Counted from the stretch's first letter, positions 11,128-24,751 are shown. The stretch is 64,000 nt of DNA from Sparassis latifolia (GCA_018466975.1 CM031556.1:2170001-2234000), one strand, 5' to 3'. The notes: generated by a model not told the origin, from the sequence alone. A program made the numbers and translations.

Positions 11128-11517
11128 GGTCGATGTCGGGAGAAAGTCCGTGCCCCAAGTGCTGAGTGAGAGTCGCTGTCAAAGTGATCGGGCGCGGCCA
11201 CGTGCACTGAGAAACTTGGGCGAACACTGGCCCGTGGGCGACAAACTCAAACGCAATCTACCACTTGCACCTCTCGAGCTCGAGCTTTACCGTACTCGTG
11301 ATTGCACATCCAGTTGTGTGGGGGCCATGCAGCAGCATCGCCGTACGTGCAGGGCCTTCATTCTATACCACGCACAGCCCAGGCCTGCTGCCACTTGCAG
11401 CACGTTGCAAGCTTCTCAGACGCCCGCTCTTAAATCTTGTAATCCCGCCCAATGAACATCAACCCCTTGTCTTACCTTTTACCCGTTCCCCCTCCACGGT
11501 GAGCTGGCCCTCCAGCC
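11128..11517. other. divergent promoter region, MPC1 / unknown gene
   Basis: 390 bp between the two start codons. A palindromic CACGTG (11199-11204), a potential bHLH site, is visible. Nothing else is recognisable. Confidence 0.4.
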
Positions 11518-12976
11518 ATGCAGGCATATCACCCCGACCAGCAGCAGTACTTCACAACGCAGTATGCTCAGCCACAGACTACTTATTACACCCAGTATGG
11601 CGCCTATCCCCAGTATCTTCAGCCACAGCCGGGTGCCGCACCGTTCCCTGTGTACAACCCGAACCCTGCCCAATATGAACCGCATAGCGACAGACAACAA
11701 ATCGAGAGACCGCAAATCGAAAGACCACATGCTACGCCTGCACCACGTCGAAAGAAGCTGAGCCGCAACGCAGCCACTGCCCCTGCGGCGTCGACAGCGC
11801 CCAACGGCGCCCCTAGTACGAAGATTCCAAACACTCCGTCTCGACCAGCAGCTCCTTTGAAATCTGCTATGAAGAAGCATCGAACTCCTTCCAACGGCAG
11901 CGCACTTTCTAGGCAACAGTCGAATCCCGAGTCTCAACGGATGAGAGTCAACTCCCTCACGCGACAACGCTCTAATTCACAACCCGAGTTTATTCCTGGT
12001 TCGTGCACCTCCGTTTTCCTCCCCTGATCATCACTCCATTTTTCGTTGAACCTCTCAGAGCATCTCTTCGTGTCCTTCTACTCCACGAACGAGATGCGCG
12101 TAGAGAACATCGCATTTCAATCTACACTGGACAGCCTTAGAGAAGAGATTTTGCCGATGTGGCCGGAGAACGCTGCTATGGACGTTGGCTACCTCGATAA
12201 GTGGCGCGTACGTTTTGTGGGGAGACCGTGGTCAAGTGTGGGGACGGACGAGATCCTGTGAGCAACTAGAGTACCACGATTGAAATCAAATCTTATTAAT
12301 GGATTAGTGCCCAACGACTCGTTTGTCGCCTCTGGACAGTCTTGGCCGGTGAGGTACAGCTAAATGCATGAAAAAATGCCATGTAGCCCTGCTGAGCGAA
12401 TTGTGCAGGGATACTCGTATCTGACAACTGTCAACACTGGGAGTTCGGTCAGTGTCCGCCTTCTCTCAGACCCATCTCTTCGTTGAATAGTAGATATTCA
12501 AGTCGAAGGCTCCGCACTTCGTATTCGTACACTCCCCCGTGGAGACGGCTCACTTCTTCATGATTACATTCTCTCGATCTTCAGAGAAGGTCACCCTCAT
12601 CGACGTGCCACATGAGCTGGCACAGCAGCTCGCAGCCGGTCTGCGATCCATGTATCCTCGCAGAATCTCCTCGTACGGCGCAACAGAGGATGGCATCCAC
12701 ATTATCGAGGTGAAGAAAGCTGGGTTTGGAAGTAAGTCTACGTTTTTGTGGTGGCTTCCTGCTTACGATTTTTCTCGCACATGAGCAGCGAGAGTGGACC
12801 GCAGCATGTTCATCGCCTATGTCCTGCAATTCTTCAACTCGGTGGGTTTTAAGCTTAATGGGAGCGTTCCACTGGGGCGGAGAGCTGCTTTGGGCTTCGG
12901 CACGCGCAAGGATGTGTGGATCTTCCGGGGTCCCCTTCGAAGACCTGAAAGTCGTCAGAGTCGCCAGAAGCAGTGA
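11518..12976 (+). CDS. conserved basidiomycete protein of unknown function
   Basis: I do not recognise a named domain. The ATG at 11518 starts a Gln/Tyr/Pro-rich low-complexity region (QAYHPDQQQYFTTQYAQPQT) followed by a basic Ser/Pro region with repeated RxxS/T and SRQQS motifs (to about residue 165). After several introns comes an ordered part of about 230 residues: VENIAFQSTLDSLREEILPM, DVGYLDKWRVRFVGRPWSS, LAQRLVCRLWTVLAGEGYSY, VETAHFFMITFSRSSEKVTL, DRSMFIAYVLQFFNSVGFKL and finally ALGFGTRKDVWIFRGPLRRP, ending RQSRQKQ (stop 12974-12976). The ordered part has an alternating hydrophobic pattern suggesting a mixed alpha/beta fold and no signal peptide or TM helix. I believe related unnamed proteins exist in other Agaricomycetes, but that is from memory. 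Splice borders near 12260-12540 are approximate. Confidence 0.75.
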
Positions 12977-15900
12977 CGATGACAGTATCGATAGAGAGGT
13001 GGTAAGTGCGCCTTGGCTTGCTTTACGTGTGCAGATCGCTCTGATATGCAGATGCGCAGGTTTTGGTTTAGTAGCGCCCGTGATCTGTGTTTTCCTGGTG
13101 CACCAATCTAACGAGATGTAGTGACTTTGTATTGGGTTGATCTTGGAATGCTGCTTGCAGTCTGAGGGCGCTGGAGACGGTTCATCTGTCATTTCAGATG
13201 AGATCTGTACTGGAGCGTACTGTGGTCAAACAACCTTACCACTGGTGAGTTGATGACCAGCATCCAACTGCCTTACGTTACAGTATACCCGCCGCCCATG
13301 ACAGGGCCCCCTGAAGAATGCTATCTGAGGTTCTCTCCGGAGAACCAGCCGTAATTTTGGGCGCGAAGACAGCTACACGTTGTGATTATCGCCGCATCGC
13401 CTTTCCGGTATCCCGTGCCCTTAACGGCTTTCACAGTACGATGGTTGCATCTGTCGAATATGTCATTCCCTATGCCCAGCATGCGGCTGGAACGTTGGAA
13501 TCTTGCCGTCCCCTACCCTCTGCCTATCTTGTCTTTCCTTCAAGCCTGGGGTTCTCGACTTACCCTATTCTCGTCAGTTGCGTTTCACCTTTGGGAACGT
13601 ACCGCCTTGGCTATGTGTTTTCAGCTCAAACCACCTGTAGAGTTTCGTGATCGATCTTTCTGCGCTGCTGGCTGTGAGCTAATCAACAACAAGGAATGTA
13701 GGAATCGTCAGGACATACCGGATCTGACACTACGAGATGCTCGAAACGCCCTCTTCGCCTCTAAGTCAGAGCGCTATGGTCTGCAATGGTGTACGAACTT
13801 TGTCTCCGTATGGCTCCGGTGGCGATTGTTTGCGGAGAACTCGTAGAATGATGGTCCATGGAACATTGTACAAACGCTGTGCCGGCCCACTTTACCAACA
13901 AACCTTGACTGTGGGGCCTTGACAGCCGGACACCACCCAGCTCTGAAAGGGGCCAGAAAAGCCGCACAGCAACACAGGTTGGGTGTTTGGATTGACGCTT
14001 GTACGGCACATTTACCTTCAGACGAGGTTATCCTGGACTCATCTGACGCCGAGTGCAGTGCGGCGCGGTATTCACCTTGCTGTGAGCTTGGCGGAAGGAT
14101 TCAGCGACGAGAACTCCAGTGGCCCATAATAGGACTCCTAGTTGCCCGATGAGATTACTGGACTTGATGTATGTGGAGATGACAGTCGTGCATCCTCTGC
14201 ACACCAGCTAATGAATGTCCGCTAGAAGTCATCCCCATTTCAAGTGAATGAACCGCAAAGAGCTTGGTTGTTTCCGTGTAGCGCCAGTCGTCTGTCAAAC
14301 CTATCGTGAAGTTGTACACGCGTTCCCCGTCTAAAGAATCGCTGAGTGCGCCCGGCGAACTTACACCGGCGGATAGAACGGTGGGACTCTGCTGAACAGA
14401 CGTGCAGTATTGTCATATTGAAACCACATGGATTCCAGGTTGGAGTCGAGGACCGTTCAAAAAAACATCGTGTCATAGTATGCGTACGCGTCTGTGTGCG
14501 TACCGCGAGATCATGTAGGAAGAAATTTACGAGAACCCTCGACCTGCTCCATAGCCAGATCCCACGGAATGTCCTCAACAAACGAGGCACAAGCCCTTCT
14601 TCTTCTTGGACTTGAGCTTGGTGTGACGCACATCGGTGGGCCTAGTGAGTTTGCCTTTCGGGCGGAAGGCCTCCGGTATGAATACGTCTACGGGCCTATG
14701 AAGCCACTTAAGTGGCCATACGATGTGATAATCAAATCAGGGGATGGAACTTACTCAGCTGAACCAAGGACAGGTTCGACAGGAAGCCGGGCTGGGGGTG
14801 AGCGGGACTGAAGAGGTAAGTTCACATTAGATGAGATTCTGAGAGACAGCCGAATGGAAAGATAATAACCTCGGCATAGAGGGAACTGTGAGCTGCACAT
14901 CGGCCTCCAAATTATCCGCAGTCCCATTAACTGTGCCATCCGCGGACGGGCTTCATTGTCTCTGTCACAAAGATCGCGATCAGAGGCACATAGACACAGC
15001 TGCATCTCCTAGGGCTCACTGTACTCGAATCGAGGCTGCTGGGGTAACAGTAGAAGATGCACTGCTCGCGCATTCGATGATATCAATGCGAACAGTCGGA
15101 TCGACTTTATCTTCGGGTTCGTGCACCACGATATCGACGGGGCTTGAGATCTCCATGGCTGGTCTCGCCACTACAGAGCTGGCGTGGCCAAGATATAGTC
15201 GGAAATATTCAATTTTTGGACAACTGGAAGAGCTGCTCCCAGAATACACCGCCTCAAGACCACCCAGTGCAAGGCTATACCTGGCACGGTACAGGCCTGC
15301 ACATGATGTCCCAGCGCTCGTCAAATCCAGCCTGAGGGCGCTAAATATTAAGTTGGCTATTTCGATGCGGAGCAGAAGGACAAGTCGTAGATGAAGATGC
15401 AAAGCCGCAGAGACATGACCGTGGAGATCCTGAGCTGCGAGCGATCTTCCCGCGAAGCTCACGATTCAGCATTCTAGACGCGTCGCGATCACGTGGAGGA
15501 GATACACTTAAATAAGTCGGGCTGCCTTTGGCATTCAATATTCAACGTTGCAACTTCCTTATAAGATCGAAACCTTCACACACTGGCAGAGGACGATGGT
15601 AGGATAAGTTCTCAGGCAGTCTTCACGGAATCCTCGAGAAACCTCAAGCAATTACTGATATTCAAGTATCAGTGAAGTTTATCTAAGAAGCATCATGATT
15701 TCACCGTGAATACCCTCTATAAGTCCGTATCTCGAAGTCCATATGTGCGTATCATAGCACAACGGAATGGGCCATCATCGCACGGATCACGGAACTCGAA
15801 GACCTCGGGCTCTAGGGTTTCGGTTTCGGTTTCGGTTTCGGCTTTGGCTTCGCACTACTACTGGTCTGTTTAATCTACCCCTCGGACGAAAGCCAAGAGG

Positions 15901-17820
15901 TGGGTCTTCAGATCTAGAATGGGTGTCAACAAGCGGCATCATGCCGAAGAAAAAGAACGAACTCAATTGGAATGAGGAGGCTAAACGAGAGAGAAATGGA
16001 CCATCAGGGAACATATTTAAATATACTGCGATTACTTACTCCCGAGTGGGTATCACAGTAATCGTCCCAGGAGACTCCTCGTCCCGGTTGGTTTCTTGAG
16101 TGACATCTCTGTTCAAGGCAGTGAGCGAATAGCGCAACAAAGCTTCGATTTAGCTTACTGAGGCGGTATTGTCGTGGGAGTTAGTCAATCCCACAGCATC
16201 TTGCTGTTCCTCGTCACGGTTCGGTGCCGCGGATCTTCCTCGCGGGAATGACCTATTGATTAGAATGGATCAAACGACCTGTATAAGCCGAACCTTGTTC
16301 AAACGTACTCTGTAGAGCCAGTCGTCGAGTCGGGAGAGCTGGAGAAAGGTGGCACATCAGCGTTATCTTGACTGAGGACATATGACACGTCCTCACCTGT
16401 GAATAATCGCCACTGAGACTTCTGCCCGAGGTTCAGAGCCCGCACGAGTCTCAACGACATCACTGGGTTTTGAGTCGCCACTGGTCCTATAGCCGGGAGA
16501 TCGAGAATGATCGGAACCAGTTGCAAGATATCAGCTTACTGTAGAGTCATGGGCTTGCTTGTATTCGGTTCTGTCACGGCCGAATGGTCCTTCATAATTG
16601 TTGGATGGTAGAGCTGCGGAAATCTGATTCGACTTAAGTACTTCTGAAAAGTGGAATTTTCCTGCTGGCAGGGTCTAGGATGAGTCAAGTTCCGAGTTCA
16701 CCGTCTCCACTCGAACCACACGCGAACCACACGGTGCAAAGCGGTACCCGGAACTTACAGAGATTGTATTGTTGTTACCGTGGTTGCACTGGCATCATGA
16801 CAGATAGACAAGGTGGAACGGTGACTTACAGCGTGAGGGCGCCAACCCACAGCGCTTCAGAAGGTCATGAGAGCAGAGGAAGCTTGGATGGCGCCTTTCA
16901 TAACGTTGGTTGTAGACGCCGTCGACACAGTCAGCACCGGTACCCAACTGATATACATAGAACAAGTAAGTACTTTAGAGCGTTGTGTCCGGCTTCATAC
17001 ATGCATACACAGCAGTAAGGCCTTGGGCTAACCGGGATGCAGTACTGTATGATAGTTCCCATCACGATCACGTGCTAGTCACGGTACATGCGTTAGCGCT
17101 CAGCTCTTGCTCTGCTCATTCAAGTTTGCTCAATTACTCGTGCTGTCGACTCTGCACCCCTTTAACATGAAGCCTATATCGATACCGATCTGGCCCACAT
17201 GTGGCCGGCCTTGTGAGTTGCAGAGCTAACGCGAGATTGGAAGACGCTCGCTTCCTTGCATTCCTGTTATTCGAGCCCCTCCCATGAAGTTCCAATCACT
17301 GGTTCCTCTTGACAGTCGCGCCAAGCCTGTGCTGTCATATCACGATACTCGGTTTCCGTTCGCTATCCGGTTACTGCACCTTCCACATGAAGTCGTGTTT
17401 TCCAGGCGACAAGGTAATTCCAGCGGCGTCCTCCAGTAACCGCCCGCATCACGGCGATGAGATTGAGCCTGAAGTGGCGCGATTTCAGAGCCCCGGATGG
17501 TATAAAGGTGATGAGAGGGTGTGCTCCGATCTTCAGCTTTTTGAGGCTTAGGCGCATCTGCTTGTCATCTTCATGGAACACAGCATGTCCACACTCTCTG
17601 TTCTCAGCAGTACGGATAGGCGACTCCGTCATCGACATTCCTCAACGTTTCTCATCGGAGGAGTCATCAGCTGTTGAGGAAGTCCCACCATACAGTGCGG
17701 ATGTTATGCTGCGACCTGTCAACGCATTCCAGAACTTGCGATACGACAGAAACTTCCTGTGCGTAAAATTTCCTTGCCGCCCAGCGTTGCCGTGACACAG
17801 GTCTAGAATTCGCCCGGGGA
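12977..17820. other. 4.8 kb stretch with no supportable gene
   Basis: Open frames are short, switch strand and lack recognised domains. Fragments that look faintly protein-like are a plus-strand stretch at 13382-13846 (with SMRLERWNLAVPYPLP), a minus-strand stretch at 15016-15462 and a minus-strand stretch at 16299-16526 (with SQWRLFTGEDVSYVL). None could be joined into a believable protein. No reverse transcriptase, integrase, transposase or helicase motif was seen, and no long terminal repeats. It could hold decayed genes or old transposon remains, or a lineage-specific gene with many introns. Confidence 0.45.
15815..15850 (+). repeat. short GGTTTC hexanucleotide microsatellite
   Basis: About four perfect copies of GGTTTC followed by degenerate copies (GGCTTT, GGCTTC) occur in the gene-poor region. 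The unit is not a fungal telomere repeat. No function is apparent. Confidence 0.8.
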
Positions 17821-19637
17821 ATGTCGATATCCCGGCAGGATTGCATTCCTCCATGTATTTGCCTGAGTGAGTTTTGCTGCGTCTAATTCGACTCATAGCC
17901 ACCAATATAGAATATTGCAGACCAATCTACCTTCCTCAGGGCTGGACGCTGCAGGTACATCCCGAGGGCTCACCATACTATGTGAACGCCTTGAAGGTAC
18001 CATGTGTGGTCACTGACACACCTCTGCACGATCCCGAACTATGCAGCAAGTTGACTTCGTCAATTGAAGTATTCCACTACAATGTCAAGAATCTTGATTT
18101 GACCTTACCATCCGATTGTGAACTCTATGTGCATGTTGATAGCACTCACGATGGATGCAGCTACTACCTCGTCGACCATGACTGCCAGACGATTTTCTGG
18201 CTCCAGACTATGGACTCTGATACCCTCGGTTTACCAGAAGTTTCGTCGATTTCGCACCTCAGTGGGTATTACAAGTTCCACTTCAGAACGAGGTTTGAAT
18301 CCATGGCTTATAGGATATGTTTTGCACGAACAATATTGGACGCACGTGGATTACTTTCCTCACCGCCCGGTAGCTCCACGCCTACGTCAGGAGCTAATGA
18401 GCATTCTACGACACGCTCGAGGAGGTACGTGACGTACTCAAATCCGACGGACAATATCGAGTGACACTTACATCAACGCAGATCATCTGACATCTGAGAA
18501 TTCGACTTTTCCATATGATGCAGAGCAATGCGCAATGTATATTGACCTGTTGAATATAGAGGGTGCGCATACAACGATGTTTCTAAGCTCATCCGAGTAC
18601 CGATAATCCTCATACAGCTGATTGTACTACTTACATGACATGTGTGATTGGTACGTCCGACCGTACGGCACCGGTACATTATCCGCTGACTAAATCGTAT
18701 TTTTCTCAGCTCGCATTTGGGAACTTGTGTGTACGTCGTGTTTGCCTGTGCATGGTCTACGTGAGAAGCTCCAACGTTGGCACAGCTCGTCATAGGTACC
18801 AACATTTCTATGGGGAGGATTATTCCCGCCTTTACCGTGGACAAAGACGCCTTGAGTTACCACCGGCCGAGGGCAGTATCCTCACTAAGTTACGGTCATA
18901 TTTTCTCTTTGGGCTTCCAGGAAGAACAAAGTGTGAATTAGAGATGCTCTTCACCGATCGTCTTGTCTTCAGGGTTGATTGGCAGAAGTTTCAACGCTCC
19001 TTGGCGCTTGAATGGAGAGAGTCGGCCTTGCTGGTGAGGAAACTCTCATCAATGTCTTGACGCGATAAGTACCTCATTGACACTCCTCTGTTCAGAGTGT
19101 TGGTCTCCTGGTGTAAGTCCATAAAAGGCAAACACTGCATAATTTTACACTGAACCACACTGAACCGCTATAACAGGACCAATTCTTGCTTTTTCGCTCT
19201 ACCAAGAAATTTTGCATCCAGTTGCGCGGGACTTTCATCGCTAATTCTATCTCTCTCCGGACTTGCTACAAGCGTCGCGCTTCTGCGTTGGCAATCGGGA
19301 AGCATGGATTTGGACGCGTCCAGCATTGTGTGTACTCACCGTCCATTTTACATAGATTTGTCTGCTGATGGGCCGATCACAGGCTGAACTTATGCAAAAT
19401 ATCCAGCACGCTAAGCTAGGATTCGAACCGATCGCTGCCGTCTTCAGTATTCCCAGGGCACTTGTATATTGGTCCATGCTCTTCTCGGCTGCTCACCTCG
19501 TGGCCGTTGTCGCCGAGATGACAGGGCTTGTTGAAAAGATCGTGATGCTTGTTATTGTGGCGCTCGTCGGCTTCGTACTCTGCAGGATGGCTATCGTCCT
19601 TCGAGGAGCGCCCATCGAGAAAACTGTTGCACCCTGA
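17821..19637 (+). CDS. WW-like domain protein with C-terminal membrane helices (agaricomycete family)
   Basis: Member of a lineage-expanded Agaricomycete family whose function is unknown to me. A first exon at 17821 (MSISRQDCIPPCICL) splices in phase (GTGAGT...CTCATAG) to the core: IYLPQGWTLQVHPEGSPYY, a degenerate WW motif with the first Trp and the GxPYY but no clear second Trp. Later parts are LYVHVDSTHDGCSYYLVDHD, FWLQTMDSDTLGLPEVSSIS, LHEQYWTHVDYFPH, a helical segment, RYQHFYGEDYSRLYRGQRRL, FTDRLVFRVDWQKFQRSLAL, and the C-terminal LGFEPIAAVFSIPRALVYW, with two hydrophobic helices around VAVVAEMTGLVEKIVMLVIV and ALVGFVLCRMAIVL. The stop is at 19635-19637. I place an intron (about 18255-18312) joining SHL to YVLHEQYW. 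The order matches relatives I recall, so it is probably intact, but the middle exons (18430-18800) are tentative and one could be broken. Confidence 0.72.
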
Positions 19638-20053
19638 AGGCAGATAATGTCTCTTTGAGTCAGTTGTAGGATCGTGAATGCCTCAGTTTTCGAGATGGAT
19701 CTCGTTGAGGTATCCAGTCCGGATCTACACAGAAAGTTATAAATCCGCTCATATATCTGAGCTTTAGATGATTGCTTTGTAGTATAGGATTAAATTATAA
19801 CTGCCCTGTCCATCATCATAAGCTGAGAACAATGCCTCTGGATCTTCCAAATTTAAGCCTTAAAGAGTACAGTCTTCCTGAGACTCACCGGGTCTCTCCC
19901 TGAGGTCGAGGACGAAACAATCCCAAGGGCCGCTAATGCATCACGCACGGTCGTCCCTGGATCTGTTAATCCTACGTGGCAGAGACCAGCAGAAATAGAA
20001 AATAGGACTGATCCAAGAAGTGCAGATGACTAGAGAAATATATGTACAAATAA
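19638..20053. other. intergenic between convergent genes
   Basis: About 415 bp, AT-richer than its surroundings. Nothing recognisable apart from presumptive 3' UTRs. Confidence 0.5.
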
Positions 20054-20972
<919 letters not shown>

Positions 20973-21286
20973 GTTGCGGCGGGTGGAACGGATACCTGGG
21001 AGAACGAAAGCCGCCAAGTAACGCCCCATATATAAGATGGCACCGGAAAGTAACGAGCGACTGTACCGTGTTGGACCACGGACGATATGGTGCGATTCAC
21101 ATTTTCATCCCGCGGACATCAATTGAAGTTGGCGCCTCAGTCTCATCCTCCGACGTCGCTCACGTAAGCATCTCAATCCACTCTCATCAGTCTACGAACA
21201 AGGATCCTTTATTGTACTATTAGTATACGTCCATGGAGCGCGAGCTCTCGAGCACAATTAATCGTCCAAGAACACGAGTAGCAGTA
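20973..21286. other. IDI1 promoter / REC8 3' flank
   Basis: About 310 bp between two genes on the same strand. It includes the possible 5' extension codons of IDI1 (20973-21029). No motif was recognised. Confidence 0.4.
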
Positions 21287-24200
21287 TCACTTCACCGTGA
21301 TCTTGAAGGTTCCGTATGCCTCTTCTTGGGACACGCCAATAAGATCCTTTGTTGCTAGAACTGTCGTAACGCATGTACGTGTCAAGATCGCTGGCGACAG
21401 GAAACCGAGCAACGCTCATGTAACACACCTAAGCAATGGTAGAATGCGGCAGCGGCAACGTGAGGAGTGCTAGTCAGCTTCGGCACCACATCGTCAAAGG
21501 TAAGAGTGGATGTAGGTGCGGCAAAGGTCTTCAATTGCATCTTGGCATATCTGCACAATGTCAATTCGATGGAAGCCAGTGGACCAACAATCGCTTACTC
21601 TAGGAAGTTGAACGAGTTGCGCTCAAGGGTCAAGAGATTCATATCGGACTGCTGAGACTCGAGCTGCCCTTCATCTTCCCCAGGGACTGGAGTCACGCGT
21701 CAGTCATAAAGACATGGACCCAGCGGTGACATGCTAACCTGCAAACTCGAAGCCTTCTCCGCCCATATTCACGTCCTCAAGGCCAAAGTCGACAGGAGGA
21801 TCCACGACTCTCCCCACATGTAGGGGACTGTCTCGCACGGAGCTTCCCTTAGCTCCACGGCCGAAGCTCAACTTGGCACTACCTTCCCTGCCAAAGTCGA
21901 AGGTTCCTCCAACGACAGACGAACTTGCGCCTGCGTTGTCCCACGGGAACAGAGCGCTTCTCTGGGAACCCGACACGATGTCTTGGCCTCGACCGACTTC
22001 GAAGTCAAAGTTGCTGCCGAGTACAGAAGGCGGTCTCGAAATACGACGAGCTTGGCCGGGCTCCTGCGCGTCGCTCTTAGGGTTAGCTTAAAAAGATAAG
22101 CTGAAGCACAAGACGTGATATCACCTCAGAAGAACGCATCCTCGACACTGGCTCAATATTCGGGTCGTATTGCATATTCTCTGGATTTTCGAGGTCAACA
22201 GTGAACGTAGACTTTCCCAGAAGCACTCACGAAAATCGCCAAACCCATCGCCGCCGCCCATCATGAAGTTCCCACCCACATCCATCCCCCAATCTCCACC
22301 ATGTTGCACGCCTGACATTGGTATTGCGTTAGCATCGTTCTCAACATTTTCCGGAGTAGGTTCTCCGATCTTTCTGCGCTTCGTGGGTGGTTGCCCTTAA
22401 CAGTCACGCATCAGTCAAGAGCGTTGGACAGCTGGGTCGGGAGAACGCACCCGAGGACTCAAGGTACAAAGCACCAGATCGCGCTTCCACTTGCATTCTG
22501 AAATTCTCCAACCAGAAATCGACAAGTACGGGCGCTTGTACTGAACATTTCGGATCTGATCAGTACGTTCCACTTAAAACGTGTGTCTACTTACAGCCCT
22601 TAGGAACACCCCATATCATTTCCTCGAGGAGCCTCCCGCTCTCCTTCTCAAGCTTCTTCTGGACAAGTTCCTGTCTCAATATGTCTTGGCCTTCCATATA
22701 ATTCGCACGAGCAGCCTGCCGAGATGCAAAATCAGCAGGGGATACACAGGTTCGTGAGTCATCACCGTGCTACCTTTAGTTCATCGTCGGTCAATTCTGT
22801 CCTTGCGTCCAGCAGTAATCTGACACGCTTCGCTCTCTTTCGTGCTGGCTTTCCCTGGTCTTCATCTTGACCGACCGCATTCGCCTGAGCATCTGCCTCC
22901 AAGGTACGGATTGGACTGAATGGCGCGAGGGATACAACGACAGTGTGCAGAGGGGAGATGTTCTCTATTAAGATCAGTCGGTCAACTGCGATGTTCACTT
23001 TGATAGAGAGATTGAGCGCACCTTTGTTGGCATCAAGAATAGGCTGAACGAGTGTATACGATATCGTCAAGCATCGCGTTTGGGAAAAATACTAGAGACG
23101 AACGTTGGGACTACCATCAGCTGCAGTATTTCGGGTGTTTTCATCTCCAAACAGACGCGGTCCTTCGAAGTCAATATCCATGCCAAGACCACCATCGTCC
23201 ATTCCAAAATTGAAACCGTCGGCATCTTGCTGAACCCTACAGAATATATGTCAGAAGCACGTATTCAGCCCGACGCCGAATCACAGACTCGTTGCCTTGC
23301 TGGTTCTGGGAAATTCCCCAGCCCTCTCCGAGCTCCCTGGCCAGCTCATCTCCTATTTCTCCCCCAAGGTCAATTCCCTCTGGAAGAGCAAATAGATCAT
23401 CACTAAAACCGAAGCCACCGTCGAACTGAGACGAAGAAGGGACAACGCCCTCGAAGGCGTTGCCATTGAACGACACATCAAAAGATCCAGAAAGCAGATG
23501 GTCGTGATGTTCGTCGAGCATATGCAAGTTTGGCCGTCCGTTCTCTACCAGGGATGAGGGTTTCTCCCTGGGCTTCTGCTTCTTCCTCTTCTTCGCTGTG
23601 GGGTCGAACTCGTCATCGGATTCCTCCGCGTCCGAGAAGGCCTTGCCTGGTTACGTTCAGTAAGGACACTGTGCTAGTCTCTCATGCTCTCACCTCCTTG
23701 TGGATGTTCATCCCAATCCTAATGGTCGGACATAATAAGAGCTGCAGGATAACCATATGACAACCGTACTTACAGCAAATATATTTCCGAAATCCATGGC
23801 GAACGCCGTTCCGGGGTCAACAACCAACGTCAATGCATCTGGACTACAGCGGGCTCAGTTTCACATCTAGAGGGGACATCGGTGTTCGTCTTACCGCAGA
23901 CTAGGTTGCCCCATCTGAAGTTCAGCAGCGCCTTTCGACAAGCTATTGAACTCTTGCACGGCCTTCTTGAGCGAGTTGAAACAAGTAGTAACATCGGTGA
24001 GAAATATTTCCTGTTTGACTGCACGTACGACGCGTCAATACTTCAAAAGATTTTAGTCAAGGCTTTGCACCTTTGTATACGCTTGATTATTCTTCAGTGA
24101 GGTCCACATATGCGCTCAATATCATGAAGGACATACCGAGCTACACCAATCATCAAATTGCTGGACAATCGCAACGCAAGAGGTTCCGTCGGCTCCGCAA

Positions 24201-24418
24201 TGAGATCGCAGAGTTGCGATATATCAGCGGTAAGGACGGAGCGCTTTGGAAGTTTCCTGAATGACGATTTTGCGCCTAGGGTAGCAGCCAACCTATCGTT
24301 CCGCATTCGGGGCGTGAGCTCTAGTGTTCCCGACGGAACACGAAGTAATCGTTAGAAGGCACCATAGTAGGCCAAAACCACTGTCTCTCCTCTCGAGCAA
24401 TTCCGTTGAGAAAAACAT
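21287..24418 (-). CDS. REC8: meiotic cohesin kleisin subunit REC8
   Basis: Alpha-kleisin that closes the SMC1-SMC3 ring in meiosis. A 56-nt first exon (24363-24418) encodes MFFSTELLERRDSGFGLLW. A 70-nt intron (24293-24362) joins it to LAATLGAKSSFRKLPKRSVL, TADISQLCDLIAEP and LRLSSNLMIGVAR, which is the Rad21/Rec8 N-terminal domain. The RDSGFGLLWLAATLG wording is that of basidiomycete Rec8 rather than Rad21 (which has GPLAKVWLAAH). The centre is acidic and disordered. A basic/helical stretch ARKRAKRVRLLLDARTELTD occurs, with EEMIWGVPKG further on. The C-terminal winged helix reads LEYAKMQLKTFAAPTSTLTF, VAAAAFYHCL and VLATKDLIGVSQEEAYGTFK, then ITVK and stop (21287-21289). Many short introns. 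Separase sites of the (D/E)xxR type should lie in the central region but I did not assign them. Confidence 0.9.
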
Positions 24419-24751
24419 TAACGAGAATAATAATGGATGCTAAGGTTAACTAGAACAGAGTTAACAACACGGAAACAGCGGCAGCTGCGTACAGGTCAGT
24501 ACACGAAGTTTAGAAAATTGAATGGAGTGATTCTCACCTATCGATGTCTCCACAGCTAGGAGGAACGGTAAGCTGGAAACACTGAAACACGGCACAGAAA
24601 TAAGTACTGGGCACTGCAGGAACCTCGTCCTCCGACGTAGATCTATATGTCGGGGGCTGGGTTTCAATAGTTGACAATTTTGACAAGTGACCTTCCTGGA
24701 AAGGCAGGTTCTATTCTACAGAAGCAACAGCGCGGACGTACGCAGAATCAA
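24419..24751. other. REC8 promoter region
   Basis: About 330 bp between same-strand genes. No feature recognised beyond presumptive promoter and the 3' UTR of the upstream neighbour. Confidence 0.4.

Noticed and set aside
12581..13192. Minus-strand open frame of 203 codons.
   Set aside because: It is the mirror of the C-terminal exons of the unknown gene at 11518-12976 and has no domain of its own.
15815..15850. Telomere-like or interstitial telomeric repeat.
   Set aside because: The unit is GGTTTC, not the TTAGGG of basidiomycete telomeres, and only about four perfect copies occur.
19415..19435. GGATTCGAACC, the complement of a tRNA B box (GGTTCGAATCC).
   Set aside because: It lies in the coding frame of the WW-like protein (KLGFEPIAA), and no acceptor stem, A box or anticodon arm could be folded around it.
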